From: Eutreptiella sp. 'Long Island Sound 2002' | Taxonomy: Eukaryota; Euglenozoa; Euglenophyceae; Eutreptiales; Eutreptiaceae | Assembly (NCBI GenBank): GCA_964036045.1 | Contig: OZ038395.1 | Coordinates: 9,380,288-9,444,287, forward strand | DNA length: 64,000 bases | Direction: 5' to 3' | Shown: in pieces, positions 21,695-34,589 of the stretch | How the letters are laid out: the number at the start of each line of letters is the position of its first letter | Position numbering within the stretch: the first letter of the stretch is position 1 | The notes under the pieces: model-generated | What the model was told of the DNA's origin: nothing | The model's input: only the letters and a program-made list of their open reading frames with translations | The model's database searches: none | Made by a program: the position numbers and the translations under genes

Positions 21695-22527
21695 CTCCCC
21701 GCATCCTCCCTGGTCCTCCCCGCATCCTCCCCGATCCTCCCCGCATCCTCCCCGGTCCACCCCGCATCCTCCCCGGTCCTCCCCGCATCCTCCCCGGTCC
21801 TCCCCGGATCCTCCCCGGTCCTCCCCGCATCCTCCCCGGTCCTCTCAGCATTCTCCCCGGTCCTCCCCGCATCCTCCCAGGTCCTCCCCGCATCCTCCCC
21901 GTATCCTCCCCGGTCCTCCCCGCATCCTCCTAGATCCTCCCCGCATCCTCCCCGATCCTCCCTGCATCCTCCCCGGTCCTCCCCGCACCCTCCCCGGTCC
22001 TCGCCGCATCCTCCCCGGTCCTCCCCGCATCCTCCCCGGTCCTCCCCGCATCCTCCCCGATCCTCCCCGCATCCTCACCGATCCTCCCCGCATCCTCTCT
22101 GATCCTCCCCGATCCTCCCCACATCCTCCCTGATCCTCCCCGCATCCTCCCCGGTCCCCCCCGATCCTCCCCGGTGCTCCCCGCATCGCCCCCAGTCCTC
22201 CCCGGATCCTTCCTGGTCCTCCCCGCATCCTCCCCGGTCCTGCCTGCATCCTCCCCGGTCCTCCCCGCATCCTCCCCGATCCTCCCCGCATCCTCCCCGT
22301 TCCTCCCCGCACCCTCCCCGGTCCTCGCCGCATCCTCCCCGGTCCTGCCCGCATCCTCCCCGGTCCTCCCCGCATCCTCCCCGGTCCTCCCCGCATCCTC
22401 ACCGATCCTCCCCGCATCCTCTCTGATCCTCCCCGATCCTCCCCGCATCCTCCCTGATCCTCCCCGCATCCTCCCCGGTCCTCCCGGCTCCTCCCCGGTC
22501 CTCCGCGCATCGCCCCCGGTCCTCCCC

Positions 22528-22561
22528 GATCCTACATGGCCCCCTCCGCATCCCCCCCGGT
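22528..22561. repeat. non-canonical island, copy 3
   Basis: GATCCTACATGGCCCCCTCC followed by GCAT and seven C. The ATGG form distinguishes block B islands from the CCCGG form in block A. Confidence 0.8.
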
Positions 22562-22905
22562 CCTCCCCGCATCCTTCCCGGTCCTCCCCGCATCCTCCCC
22601 GGTCCTGCCCGCATCCTCCCCGGTCCTCCCCGCATCCTCCCAAATTCTCCCCGCATCCTCCCCAGTCCTCCCCGCATCCTCCCCGATCCTCCCCGCATCC
22701 TCTCCGGTCCTCCCCGCACCCTCCCCGGTCCTCGCCGCATCCTCCCCGGTCCTCCCCGCATCCTCCCCGCATCCTCCCCGGTCCTCCCCGCATCCTCACC
22801 TATCCTCCCCGCATCCTCTCTGATCCTCCCCGCATCCTCCCCGATCCTCCCCGCATCCTCCCTGATCCTCCCCGCATCCTCCCCGCATCGCCCCCGGTCC
22901 ACCGC

Positions 22906-22940
22906 GATCCTACATGGCCCCCTCCGCATCCCCCCCCGGT
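22906..22940. repeat. non-canonical island, copy 4
   Basis: Same ATGG-type island with an eight-C run. It is preceded by a GGTCCACCGC variant not seen at copies 3 and 5. Confidence 0.8.
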
Positions 22941-23250
22941 CCTCCCCGCATCCTTCCCGGTCCTCCCCGCATCCTCCCCGGTCCTCCCCGCATCCTCCCC
23001 GATCCTCCCCGCATCCTCCCCGTTCCTCCCCGCACCCTCCCCGGTCCTCGCCGCATCCTCCCCGGTCCTGCCCGCATCCTCCCCGGTCCTCCCCGCATCC
23101 TCCCCGGTCCTCCCCGCATCCTCACCGATCCTCCCCGCATCCTCTCTGATCCTCCCCGATCCTCCCCGCATCCTCCCTGATCCTCCCCGCATCCTCCCCG
23201 GTCCTCCCGGCTCCTCCCCGGTCCTCCGCGCATCGCCCCCGGTCCTCCCC

Positions 23251-23284
23251 GATCCTACATGGCCCCCTCCGCATCCCCCCCGGT
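23251..23284. repeat. non-canonical island, copy 5
   Basis: Counterpart of copy 3, exactly 723 bp downstream. Confidence 0.8.
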
Positions 23285-23628
23285 CCTCCCCGCATCCTTC
23301 CCGGTCCTCCCCGCATCCTCCCCGGTCCTGCCCGCATCCTCCCCGGTCCTCCCCGCATCCTCCCAAATTCTCCCCGCATCCTCCCCAGTCCTCCCCGCAT
23401 CCTCCCCGATCCTCCCCGCATCCTCCCCGGTCCTCCCCGCACCCTCCCCGGTCCTCGCCGCATCCTCCCCGGTCCTCCCCGCATCCTCCCCGCATCCTCC
23501 CCGGTCCTCCCCGCATCCTCACCTATCCTCCCCGCATCCTCTCTGATCCTCCCCGCATCCTCCCCGATCCTCCCCGCATCCTCCCTGATCCTCCCCGCAT
23601 CCTCCCCGCATCGCCCCCGGTCCACCGC

Positions 23629-23663
23629 GATCCTACATGGCCCCCTCCGCATCCCCCCCCGGT
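23629..23663. repeat. non-canonical island, copy 6
   Basis: Counterpart of copy 4, exactly 723 bp downstream, with the same eight-C run. Confidence 0.8.
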
Positions 23664-26600
23664 CCTCCCCGCATCCTTCCCGGTCCTCCCCGCAGCCTCC
23701 CCGGTCCTGCCCGCATCCTCCCCGGTCCTCCCCGCATCCTCTTCGGTCCTCCCCGCATCCTCCCCGGTCCTCCCCGCATCCTCCCCGGTCCTCCCGCATC
23801 CTCCCCGGTCCTCCCCGCATCCTCCCCGGTCCTCCCCGCATCCTCCCCGGTCCTCCCCGCATCCTCCCCGGTCCTCCCCGCATCCTTCCTGATCCTCCCC
23901 GCATCCTCCCTCGTCCTCCCCGCATCCTTCCCGATCCTCCCCGCATCCTCCCCGGTCCTCCCCGCATCCTCCCCGGTCCTCCCCGCATACTCCCCGATCC
24001 TCCCCGCATCCTCCCCGATCATCCCCGCATCCCCCCCGGTCCTCCCCGCATCCCCCCGCGTCCTCCCCGCATCCTCCGCGGTCCTCCCTGCATCCTCCCC
24101 GGTCCACCCCGCATGCTCCCCGGTCCTCCCCGCATCCTCCCCGATCCTCTTCGCATCCTCTCTGATCCTCCCCGCATCCTCCCCGGTCCTCCCCGCATCC
24201 TCCCCGGTCCTCCCCGCATCCTCCCCGATCCTCCCCGCATCCTCCCCGATCCTCCCCGCAACCTCCCCGATCCTCCCCGCATCCTCCCCGATCCTCCCTG
24301 CACACTCCCCGGTCCTCCCCGCATCCTCCCCGGTCCTCCCCGCATCCTCCCCAGTCCTCCCCGCATCCTCCCCGATTCAGCCGGCATCCTCCTCAGTCCT
24401 CCCCGCATCCTCCCCGATCCTCCCCGCATCCTCCCCGGTCCTCCCCGCACCCTCCCCGGTCCTCCCCGCATCCTCCCCGGTCCTCCCCGCATCCTCCCCG
24501 ATACTCCCCGCATCCTCCCCGATACTCCCCGCATCCTCCGCGATCCTCCCTGCATCCTCCCCGATCCTCCCCGCATCCTCCCTGGTCCTCCCCGCACCCT
24601 CCCCGGTCCTCCCGGCATCCTCCCCGGTCCTCCCCGCATCCTCTCTGATCCTCCCCGCATCCGCATTCTTCCCGGTCCTCCGCGCATCCTCCCCGGTTCT
24701 CCCCGCATCCTCCCCGGTCCTCCCCGCATCCTCCTCGGTCCTCCCCGCATTCCGCCCGGTCCTCCCGCATCCTCCCCGGTCCTCCCCGCATCCTCCCCGT
24801 TCCTCCCCGCATCCTCCCGGGTCCTCCCCCCATTCTCCCCGGTCCTCCCCACATCCTCCCCGGTCCTCCCCGCATCCTTCCTGATCCTCCCCGCATCCTC
24901 CCTGGTCCTCCCCGCATCCTCCCCGGTCCTCCCCGCTTCCTCCCCCATCCTCCCCGGATCCTCCTCGGTCCTCCCCGCATACTCCCCGATCCTCCCCGAT
25001 CATCCCCGCATCCCCCCCGGTCCTCCCCGCATCCTCCCCGGTCCTCCCCGCATCCTCCGCGGTCCTCCCCGCATCCTCCCCGGTCCACCCCGCATCCTCC
25101 CCGGTCCTCCGCGCATCCTCCTCGATCCTCTTCGCATCCTCCCCGGTCCTCCCCGCATCCTCCCCGGTCCTCCCCGCATCCTCCCCCATCCTCCCCGGAT
25201 CCTCCCCGGTCTTCCCCGCATCCTCCCCGATCCTCCCCGCATCCTCCCTGATCATCCCCGCATCCCCCCCGGTCCTCCCCGCATCCTCCCCGGTCCTCCG
25301 CGCATCCTCCGCGGTCCTCCCCGCATCCTCCCCGGTCCTCCCCACATCCTCCCCGGTCCTCCCCGCATCCTCCCCGATCCTCCCCACATCCTCCCCGATC
25401 CTCCCCGCATCCTCCCCGATCCTCCCCGCATCCTCCCCGATCCTCCCTGCACACTCCCCGATCCTCCCCGCATCATCCCCGGTCCTCCCCGCATCCTGCC
25501 CAGTCCTCCCCGCATCCTCCCCGATTCAGCCCGCATCCTCCTCAGTCCTCCCCGCATCCTCCCCGATCCTCCCCGCATCCTCCCCGGCCCTCCCCGCACC
25601 CTCCCCGGTCCTCCCCGCATCCTCCCCGGTCCTCCCCGCATCCTCCCCGATCCTCCCCGCATCCTCCCCGGTCATCCCCGCATCCTCCCCGATACTCCCA
25701 GCATCCTCCCCGATCCTCCCTGCATCCTCCCCGGTCCTATCCGCATCCTCCCCGATCCTCCCCGCATCTTCCCCGATCCTCCCCGCATTCTCCCCTGTCC
25801 TCCCCGCATCCTCCCCGATCCTCCCCGCATCCTCCCCCGTCCTATCCGCATCCTCCCCGATCCTCCCCGCATCCTCCCCGGTCCTCCCTGCATCCTCCCC
25901 GGTCCTCCCCGCATCCTCCCCGCATCCTCCCCGCATCCTCCCCGCATCCTCCCCGATCATCCCCGCATCCCCCCCGGTCCTCCCCGCATCCTCCCCGGTC
26001 CTCCCCGCATCCTCCGCGGTCCTCCCCGCATCCTCCCCGGTCCACCCCGCATCCTCCCCGGTCCTCGGCGCATCCTCCTCGATCCTCTTCGCATTCAACC
26101 CGGTCCTCCCCGCATCCTCCCCGGTCCTCCCCGCATCCTCCCCGATCCTGCCCGCATCCTCCCCGGTCCTCCCCGCATACTCCCCGATCCTCCCCGATCA
26201 TCCCCGCATCCCCCCCGGTCCTCCCCGCATCCTCCCTGGTCCTCCCCGCATCCTCCGCGGTCCTCCCCGCATCCTCCCCGGTCCTCCCCACATCCTCCCC
26301 GGTCCTCCCCGCATCCTCCCCGATCCTCCCCGCATCCTCCCCGATCCTCCCCGCAACCTCCCCGATCCTCCCCGCATCCTCCCCGATCCTCCCTGCACAC
26401 TCCCCGATCCTCCCCGCATCCTCCCCGGTCCTCCCCGCATCCTCCCCAGTCCTCCCCGCATCCTCCCCGATTCAGCCCGCATCCTCCTCAGTCCTCCCCG
26501 CATCCTCCCCGATCCTCCCCGCATCCTCCCCGGTCCTCCCCGCACCCTCCCCGGTCCTCCCCGCATCCTCCCCGGTCCTCCCCGCATCCTCCCCGATCCT

Positions 26601-29600
26601 CCCCGCATCCTCCCCGGTCCTCCCCGCATCCTCCCCGATACTCCCAGCATCCTCCCCGATCCTCCCTGCATCCTCCCCGGTCCTCCCCGCATCCTCCCCG
26701 GTCCTCCCCGCATCTTCCCCGATCCTCCCCGCATTCTCCCCGGTCCTCCCCGCATCCTCCCCGGTCCTCCCCGCATCCTCCCCGATCCTCCCCGCATCCT
26801 CCCCCGTCCTATCCGCATCCTCCCCGATCCTCCCCGCATCCTCCCCGGTCCTCCCTGTATCCTCCCCGGTCCTCCCCGCATCCTCCCCGCATCCTCCCCG
26901 CATCCTCCCCGCATCCTCCCCGATCCTCCCCGCATCCTCCCCGATCCTCCCCGCATCCTCTCCCGTCCTCCCCGCATCCTCCCCGATCCTCCCCGGTCCT
27001 CCCCGCATCCTCCTCGGTCCTCCCTGTATCCTCCCCGGTCCTCCCCGCATCCTCCCCGATCCTCCCCGCATCCTCCCCCATCCTCCCCGCATCCTCTCTG
27101 ATCCTCCCTGCATCCTCCCCGATCCTCCCGGCATCCTCCCCGATCCTCCCCGCATCCTCCCCGGTCCTCCCCGCATCCTCCCCGGTCCTCCGTGCATCCT
27201 CCCCGGTCCTCCCCGCATGCTACCCGGTCCTCCCCGCATCCTCCCCGATCCTCCCCGCATCCTCTCTGATCCTGCCCGCATCGTCCGTGATCCTCCCCGG
27301 ATCCTCCCTGATCCTCCACGATCCTCCCCGCATCCTCCCCGATCCTCCCCGCACCCTCCCCGGTCCTCCCCGCATCCTCCCCGGTCCTCCCCGGATCCTC
27401 CCTGATCCTCCCCGCATCCTCCCCGGTCCTCCCCGCATCCTCCCCAGTCCTCCCCGCATCCTCCCCTACCCCCCCCCGCATCCTCGCCGGTCCTCCCCGC
27501 ATCCTCCCCGCATCCTCCCCGGTCCTCTCCGCATCCTCCCCGGTCCTCCCCGCATCATCCTTGGTCCTCCCCGCATCCCCCTCGATCCTCCACGCATCCT
27601 CGCCGATCTTCCCCGCATCCTCCCCGGTCCTCCCCGCATCCCCCCCGGTCCTCCCCGCATCCTCCCCGGTTCTCCCCACATCCCCCCCGGTCCTCCCTGC
27701 ATCCTCCCCGGTCCACCCCGCATCCTCCCCGATCCTCCCCGCATCCTCCCCGATCCTCCCTGCATCCTTGCCGGTCCTCCCCGCATCCTCCCCGATCCTC
27801 CCCGCATCCTCCCCCGTCCTATCCGCATCCTCCCCGATCCTCCCCGCATCCTCCCCGGTCCTCCCTGCATCCTCCCCGGTCCTCCCCGCATCCTCCCCGC
27901 ATCCTCCCCGCATCCTCCCCGATCCTCCCCGCATCCTCTCCCGTCCTCCCCGCATCCCCCCCGATCCTCCCCGCAACCTCCCCGGTCCTCCCCGCATCCT
28001 CCTCGGTCCTCCCTGTATCCTCCCCGGTCCTCCCCGCATCCTCCCCGATCCTCCCCGCATCCGCCCCGGTCCTCCCCGCATCCTCCCCGGTCCTCCCCGC
28101 ATCCTCCCCGGTCCTCCCCGCATCCTCCCCGGTCCTCCCCGCATCCTCCCCGGTCCTCCCCGCATCCTCCCCGATCCTCCCCGCATCCTCTCTGATCTTC
28201 CCCGCATCCTCCCCGATCCTCCCCGCATCCTCCACGATCCTCCCCGCATCCTCCCCCATCCTCCCCGCACCCTCCCCGGTCCTCCCCGCATCCTCCCCGG
28301 TCCTCCCCGCATCCTCCCTGATCCTCCCCGCATCCTCCCCGATCCTCCCCGCATCCTCCCCGGTCCTCCCCGCATCCTCCCCGATCCTCCCCGCATCCTC
28401 CCCGGTCCTGTCCGCATCCTCCCCGATCCTCCCCGCATCCTCCCCGGTCCTCCCCGCATCCTCCCCGATCCTCCCCGCATCCTCACCGGTCCTCCCCGCA
28501 TCCTCCCCGATCCTCCCCGCATCCTCCCCGATCCTCCCTGCATCCTCGCCGGTCCTCCCCGCATCCTCCCCGATCCTCCCCGCATCCTCCCCCGTCCTAT
28601 CCGCATCCTCCCCGATCCTCCCCGCATCCTCCCCGGTCCTCCCTGCATCCTCCCCGGTCCTCCCCGCATCCTCCCCGCATCCTCCCCGCATCCTCCCCGA
28701 TCCTCCCCGCATCCTCTCCCGTCCTCCCCGCATCCCCCCCGATCCTCCCCGCATCCTCCCCGGTCCTCCCCGCATCCTCCTCGGTCCTCCCTGTATCCTC
28801 CCCGGTCCTCCCCGCATCCTCCCCGATCCTCCCCGCATCCGCCCCGGTCCTCCCCGCATCCTCCCCGATCCTCCGCACATCCTCTCTGATCCTCCCTGCA
28901 TCCTCCCCGGGCCTCCCCGCATCCTCCCCGATCCTCCCCGCATCCTCCCCGGTCCTCCCCGCATCCTCCCCGGTCCTCCCCGCATCCTCCCCGGTCCTCC
29001 CCGGATCCTCCCTGATCCTCCCCGCATCCTCCCCGGTCCTCCCCGCATCCTCCCCGGTCCTCCCCGCATCCTCCCCTACCCCCCCCCCGCATCCTCGCCG
29101 GTCCTCCCCGCATCCTCCCCGCATCCTCCCCGGTCCTCCCCGCATCCTCCCCGGTCCTCCGTGCATCCTCCCCGGTCCTCCCCGCATGCTACCCGGTCCT
29201 CCCCGCATCCTCCCCGATCCTCCCCGCATCCTCTCTGATCCTGCCCGCATCGTCCGTGATCCTCCCCGGATCCTCCCTGATCCTCCACGATCCTCCCCGC
29301 ATCCTCCCCGATCCTCCCCGCACCCTCCCCGGTCCTCCCCGCATCCTCCCCGGTCCTCCCCGGATCCTCCCTGATCCTCCCCGCATCCTCCCCGGTCCTC
29401 CCCGCATCCTCCCCGGTCCTCCCCGCCTCCTCCCCTACCCCCCCCCCCGCATCCTCGCCGGTCCTCCCCGCATCCTCCCCGCATCCTCCCCGGTCCTCTC
29501 CGCATCCTCCCCGGTCCTCCCCGCATCATCCTTGGTCCTCCCCGCATCCCCCTCGATCCTCCACGCATCCTCGCCGATCTTCCCCGCATCCTCCCCGGTC

Positions 29601-30799
29601 CTCCCCGCATCCCCCCCGGTCCTCCCCGCATCCTCCCCGGTTCTCCCCACATCCCCCCCGGTCCTCCCTGCATCCTCCCCGGTCCACCCCGCATCCTCCC
29701 CGATCCTCCCCGCATCCTCCCCGATCCTCCCTGCATCCTCGCCGGTCCTCCCCGCATCCTCCCCGATCCTCCCCGCATCCTCCCCCGTCCTATCCGCATC
29801 CTCCCCGATCCTCCCCGCATCCTCCCCGGTCCTCCCTGCATCCTCCCCGGTCCTCCCCGCATCCTCCCCGCATCCTCCCCGCATCCTCCCCGATCCTCCC
29901 CGCATCCTCTCCCGTCCTCCCCGCATCCCCCCCGATCCTCCCCGCAACCTCCCCGGTCCTCCCCGCATCCTCCTCGGTCCTCCCTGTATCCTCCCCGGTC
30001 CTCCCCGCATCCTCCCCGATCCTCCCCGCATCCGCCCCGGTCCTCCCCGCATCCTCCCCGGTCCTCCCCGCATCCTCCCCGGTCCTCCCCGCATCCTCCC
30101 CGGTCCTCCCCGCATCCTCCCCGGTCCTCCCCGCATCCTCCCCGATCCTCCCCGCATCCTCTCTGATCTTCCCCGCATCCTCCCCGATCCTCCCCGCATC
30201 CTCCACGATCCTCCCCGCATCCTCCCCCATCCTCCCCGCACCCTCCCCGGTCCTCCCCGCATCCTCCCCGGTCCTCCCCGCATCCTCCCTGATCCTCCCC
30301 GCATCCTCCCCGGTCCTCCCCGCATCCTCCCCGGTCCTCCCCGCATCCTCCCCGATCCTCCCCGCATCCTCCCCGGTCCTGTCCGCATCCTCCCCGATCC
30401 TCCCCGCATCCTCCCCGGTCCTCCCCGCATCCTCCCCGATCCTCCCCGCATCCTCACCGGTCCTCCCCGCATCCTCCCCGATCCTCCCCGCATCCTCCCC
30501 GATCCTCCCTGCATCCTCGCCGGTCCTCCCCGCATCCTCCCCGATCCTCCCCGCATCCTCCCCCGTCCTATCCGCATCCTCCCCGATCCTCCCCGCATCC
30601 TCCCCGGTCCTCCCTGCATCCTCCCCGGTCCTCTCCGCATCCTCCCCGCATCCTCCCCGCATCCTCCCCGATCCTCCCCGCATCCTCTCCCGTCCTCCCC
30701 GCATCCCCCCCGATCCTCCCCGCATCCTCCCCGGTCCTCCCCGCATCCTCCTCGGTCCTCCCTGTATCCTCCCCGGTCCTCCCCGCATCCTCCCCGATC

Positions 30800-32694
30800 C
30801 TCCCCGCATCCGCCCCGGTCCTCCCCGCATCCTCCCCGATCCTCCGCACATCCTCTCTGATCCTCCCTGCATCCTCCCCGGGCCTCCCCGCATCCTCCCC
30901 GATCCTCCCCGCATCCTCCCCGGTCCTCCCCGCATCCCCCCCGGTCCTCCCCGCATCCTCCCCGGTCCACCCTGCATCCTCCCCGATCCTCCCCGCATCC
31001 TCTCTGATCTTCCCCGCATCCTCCCCGATCCTCCCCGCATCCTCGCCGATCCTCCCCGCATCCTCCCCGGTCCTCCCCGCATCCCCCCCGGTCCTCCCCG
31101 CATCCTCCCCGGTCCACCCTGCATCCCCCCCGGTCCTCCCTGCATCCTCCCCGGTCCACCCCGCATCCTCCCCGCATCCTCCCCGATCCTCCCTGCATCC
31201 TCGCCGGTCCTCCCCGCATCCTCCCCGGTGCTCCCCGCATCCTTCCCGGTCCTCCCCGCATCCTCCCCGATCCTCCCCGCATCCTCCCCGATCCTCCCTG
31301 CATCCTCCCCGGTCCTCCCCGCATCCTTCCCGGTCCTCCCCGCATCCTCCCCGATCCTCCCCGCATCCTCCCCGATCCTCCCCGCATCCTCCCCCGTCCT
31401 ATCCGCATCCTCCCCGATCCTCCCCGCATCCTCCCCGGTCCTCCCTGCATCCTCCCCGGTCCTCCCCGCATCCTCCCCGCATCTTCCCCGCATCCTCCCC
31501 GCATCCTCCCCGATCCTCCCCGCATCCTCCCCGATCCTCCCCGCATCCTCTCCCGTCCTCCCCGCATCCTCCCCGATCCTCCCCGCATCCTCCCCGGTCC
31601 TCCCCGCATCCTCATCGGTCCTCCTCGTATCCTCCCCGCATCCTCCCCGCATCCTGCCCGCATCGTCCCCGATCCTCCCCGCATCCTCCTCGATCCTCCC
31701 CGCATCCTCTCCCGTCCTCCCCGCATCCTCCCCGATCCTCCCCGCATCCGCCCAGGTCCTCCCCGCATCCTCCCCGATCCTCCCCGCCTCCTCCCCGATC
31801 CTCCCCGCATCCTCCCCGGTCCTCCCCGCATCCTCCCCGATCCTCCCCGCATCCTCCCCGGTCCTCCCCGCATCCTCCCCGGTCCTTCGTGCATCCTCCC
31901 CGGTCCTCCCCGCATGCTACCCGGTCCTCCCCGCATCCTCCCCGATCCTCCCCGCATCCTCTCTGATCCTGCCCGCATCGTCCGTGATCCTCCCCGGATC
32001 CTCCCTGATCCTCCACGATCCTCCCCGCATCCTCCCCGATCCTCCCCGCACCCTCCCCGGTCCTCCCCGCATCCTCCCCGGTCCTCCCCGGATCCTCCCT
32101 GATCCTCCCCGCATCCTCCCCGGTCCTCCCCGCATCCTCCCCGGTCCTCCCCGCATCCTCCCCGGTCCTCCCCGCATCCTCCCCGATCCTCCCCGCATCC
32201 TCCCCGGTCCTCCCCGCATCCTCCCCTACCCCCCCCCGCATCCTCGCCGGTCCTCCCCGCATCCTCCCCGATCCTCCCCGCATCCTCCCCGGTCCTCTCC
32301 GCATCCTCCCCGGTCCTCCCCGCATCATCCTTGGTCCTCCCCGCATCCCCCTCGATCCTCCACGCATCCTCGCCGATCTTCCCCGCATCCTCCCCGGTCC
32401 TCCCCGCATCCCCCCCGGTCCTCCCCGCATCCTCCCCGGTTCTCCCCGCATCCCCCCCGGTCCTCCCTGCATCCTCCCCGGTCCACCCCGCATCCTCCCC
32501 GATCCTCCCCGCATCCTCCCCGATCCTCCCTGCATCCTCGCCGGTCCTCCCCGCATCCTCCCCGATCCTCCCCGCATCCTCCCCCGTCCTATCCGCATCC
32601 TCCCCGATCCTCCCCGCATCCTCCCCGGTCCTCCCTGCATCCTCCCCGGTCCTCCCCGCATCCTCCCCGCATCCTCCCCGCATCCTCCCCGATC
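30800..32694. repeat. 1,895-bp higher-order repeat, copy 1
   Basis: Landmarks recur exactly 1,895 bp later: GCATCCGCCCCGG (30,810/32,705), GGTCCACSCTGC (30,961/32,856), GCATGCTACCCGG (about 31,914/33,809), CCCCTACC (32,226/34,121) and the GCATCCCCCTCGAT cluster (32,331/34,226). Edges are approximate. Related but more diverged copies lie at 27.2-28.9 and 29.2-30.8 kb. Confidence 0.85.
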
Positions 32695-34589
32695 CTCCCC
32701 GCATCCGCCCCGGTCCTCCCCGCATCCTCCCCGATCCTCCGCACATCCTCTCTGATCCTCCCTGCATCCTCCCCGGGCCTCCCCGCATCCTCCCCGATCC
32801 TCCCCGCATCCTCCCCGGTCCTCCCTGCATCCCCCCCGGTCCTCCCCGCATCCTCCCCGGTCCACGCTGCATCCTCCCCGATCCTCCCCGCATCCTCTCT
32901 GATCTTCCCCGCATCCTCCCCGATCCTCCCCGCATCCTCGCCGATCCTCCCCGCATCCTCCCCGGTCCTCCCCGCATCCCCCCCGGTCCTCCCCGCATCC
33001 TCCCCGGTCCACCCTGCATCCCCCCCGGTCCTCCCTGCATCCTCCCCGGTCCACCCCGCATCCTCCCCGCATCCTCCCCGATCCTCCCTGCATCCTCGCC
33101 GGTCCTCCCCGCATCCTCCCCGGTCCTCCCCGCATCCTTCCCGGTCCTCCCCGCATCCTCCCCGATCCTCCCCGCATCCTCCCCGATCCTCCCTGCATCC
33201 TCCCCGGTCCTCCCCGCATCCTTCCCGGTCCTCCCCGCATCCTCCCCGATCCTCCCCGCATCCTCCCCGATCCTCCCCGCATCCTCCCCCGTCCTATCCG
33301 CATCCTCCCCGATCCTCCCCACATCCTCCCCGGTCCTCCCTGCATCCTCCCCGGTCCTCCCCGCATCCTCCCCGCATCTTCCCCGCATCCTCCCCGCATC
33401 CTCCCCGATCCTCCCCGCATCCTCCCCGATCCTCCCCGCATCCTCTCCCGTCCTCCCCGCATCCTCCCCGATCCTCCCCGCATCCTCCCCGGTCCTCCCC
33501 GCATCCTCATCGGTCCTCCTCGTATCCTCCCCGCATCCTCCCCGCATCCTGCCCGCATCGTCCCCGATCCTCCCCGCATCCTCCTCGATCCTCCCCGCAT
33601 CCTCTCCCGTCCTCCCCGCATCCTCCCCGATCCTCCCCGCATCCGCCCAGGTCCTCCCCGCATCCTCCCCGATCCTCCCCGCCTCCTCCCCGATCCTCCC
33701 CGCATCCTCCCCGGTCCTCCCCGCATCCTCCCCGATCCTCCCCGCATCCTCCCCGGTCCTCCCCGCATCCTCCCCGGTCCTCCGTGCATCCTCCCCGGTC
33801 CTCCCCGCATGCTACCCGGTCCTCCCCGCATCCTCCCCGATCCTCCCCGCATCCTCTCTGATCCTGCCCGCATCGTCCGTGATCCTCCCCGGATCCTCCC
33901 TGATCCTCCACGATCCTCCCCGCATCCTCCCCGATCCTCCCCGCACCCTCCCCGGTCCTCCCCGCATCCTCCCCGGTCCTCCCCGGATCCTCCCTGATCC
34001 TCCCCGCATCCTCCCCGGTCCTCCCCGCATCCTCCCCGGTCCTCCCCGCATCCTCCCCGGTCCTCCCCGCATCCTCCCCGATGCTCCCCGCATCCTCCCC
34101 GGTCCTCCCCGCATCCTCCCCTACCACCCCCCGCATCCTCGCCGGTCCTCCCCACATCCTCCCCGATCCTCCCCGCATCCTCCCCGGTCCTCTCCGCATC
34201 CTCCCCGGTCCTCCCCGCATCATCCTTGGTCCTCCCCGCATCCCCCTCGATCCTCCACGCATCCTCGCCGATCTTCCCCGCATCCTCCCCGGTCCTCCCC
34301 GCATCCCCCCCGGTCCTCCCCGCATCCTCCCCGGTTCTCCCCGCATCCCCCCCGGTCCTCCCTGCATCCTCCCCGGTCCACCCCGCATCCTCCCCGATCC
34401 TCCCCGCATCATCCCCGATCCTCCCTGCATCCTCGCCGGTCCTCCCCGCATCCTCCCCGATCCTCCCCGCATCCTCCCCCGTCCTATCCGCATCCTCCCC
34501 GATCCTCCCCGCATCCTCCCCGGTCCTCCCTGCATCCTCCCCGGTCCTCCCCGCATCCTCCCCGCATCCTCCCCGCATCCTCCCCGATC
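32695..34589. repeat. 1,895-bp higher-order repeat, copy 2
   Basis: Tandem second copy of the segment starting near 30,800. Visible differences include CTACCACCCC at 34,121 where copy 1 has CTACCCCCCC. Confidence 0.85.

Larger units (their letters stand above)
22250..23663. repeat. 723-bp tandem higher-order repeat, two copies
   Basis: The islands at 22,528 and 22,906 recur at 23,251 and 23,629, each exactly 723 bp later. The variants between them (CCTGCCCGCAT, CCCAAATTCTCC, TCGCCGCAT, CACCTATCC) keep their order. Only scattered differences are visible, such as CCTCTCCGGT in copy 1 against CCTCCCCGGT in copy 2. The duplication looks recent. Confidence 0.85.
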
